Below, one piece after another: positions 57,648 through 64,000 of a stretch of DNA of 64,000 nt (its first letter is position 1; each line of letters starts with the position of its first letter). Below the pieces are notes generated by a model. The model saw nothing but the letters and a program-made list of their open reading frames with translations. It ran no database searches and was not told where the DNA came from. Both the position numbers and the translations under genes were made by a program. Source of the stretch: Rhodoferax sp. GW822-FHT02A01 (GTDB taxonomy: Bacteria > Pseudomonadota > Gammaproteobacteria > Burkholderiales > Burkholderiaceae_C); NCBI RefSeq assembly GCF_038784515.1, contig NZ_CP152376.1, positions 1,674,001-1,738,000 of the forward strand, given 5' to 3'.

Positions 57648-59917
57648 GTGCGCATGTTTCCTCCGGTGTGGTGCCTCTCACTGCACTGAGCGACTTTGAT
57701 CACCAGTCCGGCTCGGTGGTGGAGCGCCTGCTGTTCAACAACCGCCGTCTGGTGGTGTTCGTGTGTCTGTTGATCACCCTGGTTCTGGGCTGGCAGGCGT
57801 CCAAGCTGCAGCTCAACGCCAGCTTCGAGAAGACCATTCCGGTTCACCATCCCTACATCCAGAACTACCTGGCCAATGCATCGCAACTGAGCGGCTTGGG
57901 CAACGCGGTGCGCGTGGTGGTGAGCAATCCCAAGGGCAGCGTTCTGGATGCCGACTACATGGAGACGCTGCGCAAGCTCAACGACGAAGTCTTTTTGCTG
58001 CCCGGTGTGGACCGCTCGCGCATGAAGTCGCTCTGGACGCCCAGCACGCGATGGGTCGGCGTGACCGAGGAAGGTCTGGAAGGTGGCCCCGTCATCCCCG
58101 AGCATTACGACGGCAGCCCGAAGAGTTTGCAACGCCTGCAGGCCAACATCCTGCGCTCGGGCCAGGTGGGCCAGCTGGTGGGGCTGGACATGCGCTCCAG
58201 CATGATCTTCGTGCCGCTCCTGGCCCAGGACGCTGAGGGCAGGCCGCTGCAATACGGAACCTTGTCGGTACAGCTCGAACAGCTGCGCAGCAAGTACGCC
58301 AGCGCCGGTGTGGACATCCACATCACCGGCTTTGCCAAGATTGCCGGTGACCTGATCGAAGGCGTGCGCGAAGTGCTGGTCTTCTTTGCCATGGCGGTGG
58401 CCATTGCGGCTGCCATGGTCTTCGCCTACACCCGTTGCATCCGCTCGACGGCGCTGGTGGTCTGTGCCTCGCTGGTGGCCGTGGTGTGGCAGATGGGCCT
58501 GCTACCGCTGCTGGGGCAGTCGCTGGACCCGTACTCCATCCTGGTTCCGTTTCTCATCTTCGCCATTGGCATGAGCCACGGCGCACAGAAGATGAACGGC
58601 ATCATGCAGGACGTGGGCCGTGGCATGCACAAGCTGCTCGCTGCCCGCTTCACCTTCAGGCGCCTGTTCCTGGCGGGACTGACTGCGTTGCTGGCGGATG
58701 CGGTGGGCTTTGCCGTGCTGCTGTCCATCGACATCCAGTCCATCCGCGAGCTGGCTCTGGCAGCCAGCATGGGTGTGGCGGTACTGATCTTCACCAACCT
58801 GATCCTGCTGCCCATCCTGCTGAGCTATACCGGTGTCAGCGCACGTGCCGCCGCACGCAGCCTGCGTGCCGAAGCGGCCGACAAGACCGGCGCCGCACGG
58901 CACCCGCTGTGGCGGTTTCTGGACCTGTTCACCCAGCGCCGCTTTGCGACGCTCGCGCTGGGTCTGGCCGCACTGCTGGCGGCGCTGGGATACGGTGTGG
59001 GCGCGCAACTCAAGATCGGCGACCTGGACCCGGGTGCGCCTGAGCTGCGTGCCGACAGCCGCTACAACCGCGACGTTGCCTATGTCAACCAGGCGTACGG
59101 CGCCAGCAGTGACGTGCTGGCCGTGATGGTGTCCACACCCGAGGGCGCCTGCTCCGACTACAACACGCTCAACAAGCTGGACGCACTGGAGTGGCAGATC
59201 CGCCAGCTCGATGGCGTGGAGAGCACCAACTCGCTCTCCCTGCTCAACCGGCGCGTGCTGACGGGCTTGAGCGAGGGCAGTCCTCTGTGGTACGAATTCC
59301 TGCCCAACCAGTCCATGCTCAACACCGTGACTGCAGGCGCGCCCCGCACCGGCTTGTACAACGACAGCTGCAACCTGCTCACGCTCTACATCTACCTGCG
59401 TGACCACAAGGCCGATACGCTGACGCGTGTCACCGATGCGGTGGAGGCGTTTGCTGCGGACAACGACACGGCCCAGGTCAAGTTCCAGCTGGCAGCAGGC
59501 TCTGCCGGAATCGAGGCCGCAACCAACAGCGTGGTCAAGCACGCCTGGCGGCAGATGCTGCTGCTGGTCTATGCGGCCGTGTCCCTGCTGTGCTTCATTA
59601 CCTTCCGCAACTGGCGCGCCGTGGTGGTTGCCGTGTTGCCCCTGGTGCTGACGTCGTTGCTGGCCGAAGCCCTCATGGTGGGCCTGGGTCTGGGCGTGAA
59701 GGTGGTGGTGCTCACCGGCGTGACGCTGGCCGCCGGCGTGATCACCTGGGTGGCCAGTCCCATCAAGTTCCAGGCCGACATGGGGCTGCTGCTGGCCTTC
59801 ATGTTTCTCTGGAACATGCTGGGTGCCCTCGTACTGGTTCCCGCCCTGGCGCACTTTCTCCTCAAGCCAGCATGGCAGGCATCGCCAGTGCCCGCCATGG
59901 CAAGTGCGCATCCATGA
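57644..59917 (+). CDS. MMPL/RND superfamily transporter
   Basis: 757 residues with two repeats, each a single membrane helix, a large periplasmic loop and five helices (about 12 in total). The first helix is near 35-55 and the last near 700-740. Sterol-sensing-domain-like MMPL segments such as FLIFAIGMSHGAQKMNG with Ser/His/Gly are seen. It likely moves a hydrophobic substrate in a proton-driven manner. It starts at the ATGA overlap with the YCF48 gene and is the last of the envelope quartet. Confidence 0.89.
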   Translation: MSAHVSSGVVPLTALSDFDHQSGSVVERLLFNNRRLVVFVCLLITLVLGWQASKLQLNASFEKTIPVHHPYIQNYLANASQLSGLGNAVRVVVSNPKGSVLDADYMETLRKLNDEVFLLPGVDRSRMKSLWTPSTRWVGVTEEGLEGGPVIPEHYDGSPKSLQRLQANILRSGQVGQLVGLDMRSSMIFVPLLAQDAEGRPLQYGTLSVQLEQLRSKYASAGVDIHITGFAKIAGDLIEGVREVLVFFAMAVAIAAAMVFAYTRCIRSTALVVCASLVAVVWQMGLLPLLGQSLDPYSILVPFLIFAIGMSHGAQKMNGIMQDVGRGMHKLLAARFTFRRLFLAGLTALLADAVGFAVLLSIDIQSIRELALAASMGVAVLIFTNLILLPILLSYTGVSARAAARSLRAEAADKTGAARHPLWRFLDLFTQRRFATLALGLAALLAALGYGVGAQLKIGDLDPGAPELRADSRYNRDVAYVNQAYGASSDVLAVMVSTPEGACSDYNTLNKLDALEWQIRQLDGVESTNSLSLLNRRVLTGLSEGSPLWYEFLPNQSMLNTVTAGAPRTGLYNDSCNLLTLYIYLRDHKADTLTRVTDAVEAFAADNDTAQVKFQLAAGSAGIEAATNSVVKHAWRQMLLLVYAAVSLLCFITFRNWRAVVVAVLPLVLTSLLAEALMVGLGLGVKVVVLTGVTLAAGVITWVASPIKFQADMGLLLAFMFLWNMLGALVLVPALAHFLLKPAWQASPVPAMASAHP

Positions 59918-59981
59918 CAAATCCCTTTTTCATCAACCTGGCTGACAACAGCTTTCGCCTTTTTCTTTAAAGCACTCTCTT

Positions 59982-61142
59982 ATGTTCAAGTACTTTCCTA
60001 CCAACTACGTCTGGAATCTCTCCGTCGCGCTCGCCATTGAAATGGGCGCACGCATCGGCGAAATCGAAGTCATGTGCGGCCCGCTGCAAGATGCTGCCAA
60101 AGCGCCTGATGCCGCCGGAACCCAGGCCTTCCGCGAGACCTGGGTGCAGATGGCTGACCGCCTGTGTGAACTGGCCGATGAGGACAAGGCCCGGGGCCGA
60201 CTGTTTTCCGCCGGTGAAAAGATCAACCGGGCTGCCAGCTACCTGATCACGGCCGAGCGCCTGCAGGCACATGGCTCCCCCGGTCGCCTGGCGCTGTACC
60301 GCCGCCACCTGGACCTGTTTGCCGAAGGTGTGCGCCTGAGTGGCGAACGCTGCGAGCGCGTCGAGATCCCCTACGAGGGCAAGCACTTGGCTGCCCTGTA
60401 CATACCGGCCGAAGGCGTGAATGGCCCCGCACCGCTGCTGGTGCAAGTGAACGGCCTGGACTCCACCAAGGAGATGAAGTACCGAGTTGGCCTGCCGGCC
60501 TGGCTGGCAAAGCGGGGTGTGGCTTCGCTGATCGTGGACCAGCCGGGCACCGGCGAGGCATTGCGCCTGCAGGAGCTCACCGCGCGCTATGACAGCGAAC
60601 ATTGGGCCAGCCGCGTGGTGGACTGGCTGGAGACCCGCAGCGATGTGGATGCCAAACGCATCGGCATGGAGGGCGTCTCATTGGGTGGCTATTACTGCCC
60701 CCGTGCCGTGGCCTTTGAGCCGCGCTTTGCCTGCGGTGTGGCCTGGGGTGCCAACCACGATTGGCGTGACGTGCAGAAGCGCCGGCTGGAAAAGGAAGGA
60801 ACCTTCCCCGTGCCGCACTACTGGTCGCATGTGTGCTGGGTCTGGGGCGCAAAGGACATTGACGACTTCATGCGGATCGCCGAAGACGTGCACCTGGATG
60901 GCGTGGTGGAAAAGATCAAGGTGCCTTTCCTGGTCACCCATGGCGAGAAGGATTCGCAGATTCCTCTGCACTGGGCCCACCGCACCTATGAGCAACTCAC
61001 CAACAGCCCCAAGCGCGAGCTAAAGGTGTTTACCGAGCGCGAGGGTGGTGTGCAGCACGCCAGCTTCGACAACTCCATCAACGCCGGTCAATACATCGCC
61101 GACTGGGTCGCCGAGACCCTGGGGGGCCGCACGGCGGCGTGA
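59982..61142 (+). CDS. Alpha/beta hydrolase (dihydropseudooxynicotine-hydrolase-like)
   Basis: 386 residues. A helical N-terminal cap (about 1-120) and a canonical hydrolase core with S233 (GVSLGGYY), D324 (GEKDSQIP) and H359 (GGVQHASFD) as the triad. The capped form is that of C-C bond hydrolases acting on ring-cleavage or beta-diketone products. It is followed directly by the extradiol-type dioxygenase, so it may hydrolyse that enzyme's product. 64 bases separate it from the MMPL gene. Confidence 0.85.
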   Translation: MFKYFPTNYVWNLSVALAIEMGARIGEIEVMCGPLQDAAKAPDAAGTQAFRETWVQMADRLCELADEDKARGRLFSAGEKINRAASYLITAERLQAHGSPGRLALYRRHLDLFAEGVRLSGERCERVEIPYEGKHLAALYIPAEGVNGPAPLLVQVNGLDSTKEMKYRVGLPAWLAKRGVASLIVDQPGTGEALRLQELTARYDSEHWASRVVDWLETRSDVDAKRIGMEGVSLGGYYCPRAVAFEPRFACGVAWGANHDWRDVQKRRLEKEGTFPVPHYWSHVCWVWGAKDIDDFMRIAEDVHLDGVVEKIKVPFLVTHGEKDSQIPLHWAHRTYEQLTNSPKRELKVFTEREGGVQHASFDNSINAGQYIADWVAETLGGRTAA

Positions 61143-61171
61143 ACCGAGAGCACATCCACAACAGCATTCAC

Positions 61172-62134
61172 ATGACAACCAACAAACACACTATGAACAT
61201 CATCGGACCTGACGCACTTGTCTTTGGCGTGGATGACGTGGCGGCCTGCCGCCAATACCTGATTGACTACGGCCTGACCGAAGTCGGCAGTGGCCGCTTT
61301 GAAGCCTTGGACGGCACTGCCGTGGAAATCCGTTCCAAGGACGATCCCTCCCTGCCAGCGCCCATGGGTACGGCCAGCATGTTGCGCGAAACGGTGTACG
61401 GCGTGGCTGACGTGGCGACACTGGACGCCATCGAGGCCGAGCTGCAGCGTGACCGCAGCGTGACGCGCCAGGGCGGCGTGGTCCGCGCGCTGGACGACAT
61501 GGGCTTTGCATTGGCTTTCCAGGTCACGGTGCGCCGCCCTCTGGATCTTCCGGCCGAGGGCGTCAACGCGCCCGGCTCCGTGCCGCAACGCCGCGCCAAC
61601 ACCGTGGGCGTGCGGCAGGACATGGCGACCGTGCCACGCTCGCTCTCGCACGTGGTGTATTTCGTCCCCGATTCGGCCAAGGCCGAGGCTTTCTACCAAC
61701 GTCTGGGTTTCGTCTGCACCGACCGCTTCACTGGCACCGGCCCCTTCCTGCGTCCGGCGGGCACGACCGATCACCACACGTTGTTCATGATCCAGACGCC
61801 GCCCTTCATGAAGGGCTGCGAACACTTCACCTTCCACATGGGCGGGCCGACGGAGCTGCTGCTGGCCGGTACGCGGTTCGTCGAGAAGGGCTACCAGAGC
61901 TTCTGGGGACCGGGTCGCCACAAGTTTGGCAGCAACTGGTTCTGGTACTTCAATTCCCCCATGGGTTGCCATGTGGAGTACGACGCCGACATGGACCTGC
62001 ACGACGACAGCTGGGTCGCGCGTGAAGCGCCCATCAGTGCCGATACGTCGCAGCTGTTCCTGCTGCAACACCGCGAGAAATGGGCCCCGGGCGGCCCGCC
62101 CCCCGGTGCCAAGCCCGGCGCTCCCGCGCCCTGA
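61172..62134 (+). CDS. VOC-family extradiol-type ring-cleavage dioxygenase
   Basis: About 320 residues with two VOC domains. The C-terminal domain carries the 2-His-1-Glu iron site: H160 (LSHVVYF), H218 (CEHFTFH) and E269 (HVEYDADMD). This is the arrangement of type I extradiol dioxygenases. Starts at GTG 61139 (overlapping the hydrolase stop as GTGA), ATG 61172 and ATG 61193 are all possible; no Shine-Dalgarno site decides between them. Expected role: meta-cleavage of a hydroxylated ring. Confidence 0.84.
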   Translation: MTTNKHTMNIIGPDALVFGVDDVAACRQYLIDYGLTEVGSGRFEALDGTAVEIRSKDDPSLPAPMGTASMLRETVYGVADVATLDAIEAELQRDRSVTRQGGVVRALDDMGFALAFQVTVRRPLDLPAEGVNAPGSVPQRRANTVGVRQDMATVPRSLSHVVYFVPDSAKAEAFYQRLGFVCTDRFTGTGPFLRPAGTTDHHTLFMIQTPPFMKGCEHFTFHMGGPTELLLAGTRFVEKGYQSFWGPGRHKFGSNWFWYFNSPMGCHVEYDADMDLHDDSWVAREAPISADTSQLFLLQHREKWAPGGPPPGAKPGAPAP

Positions 62135-62158
62135 GTTGCGGACAAAGGCCTATCGATC

Positions 62159-62509
62159 ATGCACCTGTGTCACTTGGACGAGTTGCCGGAGTCGGGTTCG
62201 CGCGGATGTGATCCTTTGCGTACCGGGCAGGACAGCATTCTGCTGGTGCGAAAAGGTGGTCGGGTGTATGCGTATGCAGACCTGTGTCCGCACCTCGATA
62301 CGCCACTGGCCTGGCGCAAGAATGCCTACCTCAACAGCGCGGGCGACCGCATCGTCTGCGCGGCGCATGGTGCCCTGTTCGAAATTGAAACAGGGCTTTG
62401 CACGCTGGGCCCATGCCTGGGGCAATCGCTGACATCCGTGCCCCTCACAATCAGCCCCAAAGGCGAGATCCTCCTCGCCCGTATTCAAACAAAGGAGACA
62501 AGACAATGA
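62159..62509 (+). CDS. Rieske 2Fe-2S ferredoxin-like protein
   Basis: 116 residues with CPHLDTPL and CAAHGA, the two C-x-H/C-x2-H clusters of a Rieske centre. There is no reductase or oxygenase alpha subunit beside it. Its stop overlaps the FAD monooxygenase start (ATGA). It may protect or reduce the iron of the extradiol enzyme, like XylT-type ferredoxins; this is inference. Confidence 0.86.
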   Translation: MHLCHLDELPESGSRGCDPLRTGQDSILLVRKGGRVYAYADLCPHLDTPLAWRKNAYLNSAGDRIVCAAHGALFEIETGLCTLGPCLGQSLTSVPLTISPKGEILLARIQTKETRQ

Positions 62510-63636
62510 GCACCGCAGCACAACGCATTCTCATCATCGGTGGCGGTTTTTCCGGCATGGCCGCCGCCATCCAATTGCGCAAATTGGGCGCCGACGTGGA
62601 TCTGGTGGAAATCGATCCCGGCTGGCGCAGTTACGGCGCAGGTATCAGCCTGGGGGGCGCGACACTGCGCGCCTTCCGGCAACTCGGAATACTCGAAGCC
62701 TTTCTGGCGCAGGGCCATGCTTCCGATGGCGTCAACATCTGCCTGCCGCACGGTCCGCAGATTGCCACGCTGCCAACGCCGCGCATCGCCGGTGACGACG
62801 TGCCCGGTGGCGCCGGCATCATGCGGCCGGTATTGGCGCGCATCATGGCCGAAGCCACCCGCGCGGCCGGCACCCAGGTGCATCTGGGCTGCAGCTTCAC
62901 CCAGATCGAACAGGATGCCGATGGCGTGGAGGTGGGCTTCACCGATGGCCAGCGGCGGCGCTACGACCTGGTGATCGGTGCCGATGGCCTGTATTCCAAG
63001 GTGCGCCAGACGGTGTTCCCGAACGCACCGCAACCGCGTTACAGCGGACAGGCCGTGTGGCGGGCGGTGCTGCCGTGCCAGGAGGGCATAACGAACACCA
63101 CCATGTGGATGGGACCCAAGGTCAAACCCGGTGTGAACCCGATCTCGGCAACCGAGATGTATCTCTTCCTGACCGAGCCCCGTGCGAACAATGACCATGT
63201 GGACCCGGCTACCTTTGTGGATCACTTGCGCGGACTCCTGGCCGATTTCCCGGCACCCGCATTGCAGACGATACGCGGGCAGATCGGGCCCGATTCGCAG
63301 ATCGTCTTTCGCCCACTGGAGTCGCTGCTCCTGCCCCAGCCCTGGTTCCAGAACCGGGTGGTGCTGATCGGGGATGCAGTGCATGCGACCACACCGCACC
63401 TGGCGTCAGGTGCCTGCATCGGCATCGAGGATGCGCTGGTGCTGGCCGAGGAGATTGGCTGCAACACGGACACGCAGCAGGCGCTGGCGGCCTTCTCGGC
63501 GCGGCGCTGGGAGCGCTGCCGCATGGTGGTGCAGAACTCGGTGCGCCTGGGCGAGATCGAGATTGAGGGTGGTGACAAGGAAGAGCACGGACGCATCATG
63601 CGCGAGTCGCTGATGGCTCTGGCCCAACCCATCTGA
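62506..63636 (+). CDS. FAD-dependent aromatic monooxygenase
   Basis: 376 residues. GGGFSGMAAAIQLRKLG dinucleotide motif (about 12-28), the ADGLYSKVR DG motif and the GDAVHATTPHLASGACIGIED GD motif (cited by their first residues; positions about 155 and 289) define a class A flavoprotein hydroxylase. AAAGGAGACAA precedes ATG 62506. It would insert oxygen into a phenolic ring before the VOC dioxygenase opens it, as FdeE does for naringenin in Herbaspirillum. Confidence 0.88.
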   Translation: MSTAAQRILIIGGGFSGMAAAIQLRKLGADVDLVEIDPGWRSYGAGISLGGATLRAFRQLGILEAFLAQGHASDGVNICLPHGPQIATLPTPRIAGDDVPGGAGIMRPVLARIMAEATRAAGTQVHLGCSFTQIEQDADGVEVGFTDGQRRRYDLVIGADGLYSKVRQTVFPNAPQPRYSGQAVWRAVLPCQEGITNTTMWMGPKVKPGVNPISATEMYLFLTEPRANNDHVDPATFVDHLRGLLADFPAPALQTIRGQIGPDSQIVFRPLESLLLPQPWFQNRVVLIGDAVHATTPHLASGACIGIEDALVLAEEIGCNTDTQQALAAFSARRWERCRMVVQNSVRLGEIEIEGGDKEEHGRIMRESLMALAQPI

Positions 63637-63687
63637 GCGGACCACGCCATGAACTGAACCAACTCCAAGCGCGGCACGTTCGCGCTG

Positions 63688-64000
63688 ATGGTGGCCCATT
63701 GCGCTGGCATGGTGGATCTGGTGGCCTTGCCCATATGGGTGGGCACGCTGATCTCGCAATACCGGCTGGATCCCCAGCAGGCCGGCTTGCTGGCCACGCT
63801 GTTCCTGGCCGGTGTGGTGCTGGCCAGCCTGCTGCTGGCGCCGCGCTTTCACCGCTTCAATGGCCGGCTGGTGGCCACCCTGGGCTTTGGCGTATCGGCG
63901 CTGTGCTTCGCTGGGGCCTCGGTGCTGAGTGACTTCGGCGCGCTGGCTGTGCTGCATGCGTTGGCAGGCTTGTCTTCCGGCTTTGCATTGAGCGTGACGC
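63688..64000 (+). CDS. MFS transporter (3' partial)
   Basis: The frame is open to the window edge and encodes at least three hydrophobic helices, beginning MVAHCAGMVDLVALPIWVGTL, followed by LFLAGVVLASLLLAPRFHRF. This is the N-terminus of a major facilitator transporter. The in-frame ATG at 63649 is followed by TGA as the third codon (63655-63657), so translation has to start downstream; ATG 63688 is used here although it leaves the first helix short. Likely importer or exporter for the aromatic cluster. Confidence 0.7.
   Translation, partial: MVAHCAGMVDLVALPIWVGTLISQYRLDPQQAGLLATLFLAGVVLASLLLAPRFHRFNGRLVATLGFGVSALCFAGASVLSDFGALAVLHALAGLSSGFALSVT

Noticed and set aside
58502..59920. 472-codon minus-strand open frame opposite the MMPL transporter
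   Set aside because: His/Gln-rich composition mirrors membrane-protein codons of the plus strand; no domain seen.
59918..59981. Terminator after the MMPL gene
   Set aside because: Only a four-base stem (GCTG-ACAA-CAGC) before a T-rich stretch; too weak to call.

Overview
The window looks like a piece of chromosome from a GC-rich betaproteobacterium of the order Burkholderiales, most likely Comamonadaceae. Three things suggest this: the nag-type salicylate/gentisate genes, the repeated Shine-Dalgarno form GGAGACAA, and the overall gene style. It is packed with catabolic operons and their transporters. I found no rRNA, tRNA, insertion sequence, phage gene, CRISPR array or replication origin. 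No gene-free stretch exceeds 300 bases; the longest is the 281 bases at 35257-35537, between two divergent genes, where I see nothing convincing.

Layout. 2-7351 (+): a ribose-type sugar ABC transporter (5' end cut off by the window) followed by enzymes of a non-phosphorylating L-fucose/6-deoxyhexose pathway (FAH-type hydrolase, fuconate dehydratase, lactonase, SDR dehydrogenase, mutarotase). 7465-13969 (-): a tripartite MacAB-like efflux system with a TolC/NodT-type outer-membrane lipoprotein and a trailing DUF5666 lipoprotein. 14130-18319 (+): ethanolamine ammonia-lyase eutBC, a pirin and a Tat-exported dienelactone hydrolase-like protein. 18340-22696: two divergent cyclic-di-GMP proteins. 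22806-25013: katG. 25038-32302: a quaternary-amine/methylglycine demethylation locus, with two divergent FAD/GcvT dehydrogenases, an XRE-cupin regulator and an MttB-family methyltransferase, around a near-perfect palindrome. 32435-35882: adenylate cyclase, a small secreted protein, an esterase and a thioredoxin-like protein. 35907-38753 (-): a small lipoprotein gene and an operon of metallophosphoesterase, CuA-like cupredoxin, ECF sigma factor and anti-sigma factor.

38867-50142 is a complete route from salicylate to central metabolism. A NagR-like LysR regulator diverges from nagAa-G-H-Ab (salicylate 5-hydroxylase). A five-gene branched-chain-type ABC transporter comes next, then nagI, nagK and nagL (gentisate dioxygenase, fumarylpyruvate hydrolase, maleylpyruvate isomerase). 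The transporter inside the operon is probably the salicylate or gentisate importer.

50172-64000 holds a LysR regulator with two small genes, then a second aromatic cluster: a NodD-like LysR regulator diverging from an outer-membrane DUF1302 protein, a DUF1329 protein, a YCF48-like protein and an MMPL/RND transporter, followed by an alpha/beta hydrolase, an extradiol-type VOC dioxygenase, a Rieske ferredoxin, an FAD monooxygenase and the start of an MFS transporter. The enzyme set and LysR type resemble the fde (naringenin/flavonoid) genes described in Herbaspirillum. The likely job is hydroxylation, meta-cleavage and hydrolysis of a large aromatic compound, with a dedicated envelope module for a hydrophobic substrate. 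This cluster is the most interesting part of the window.
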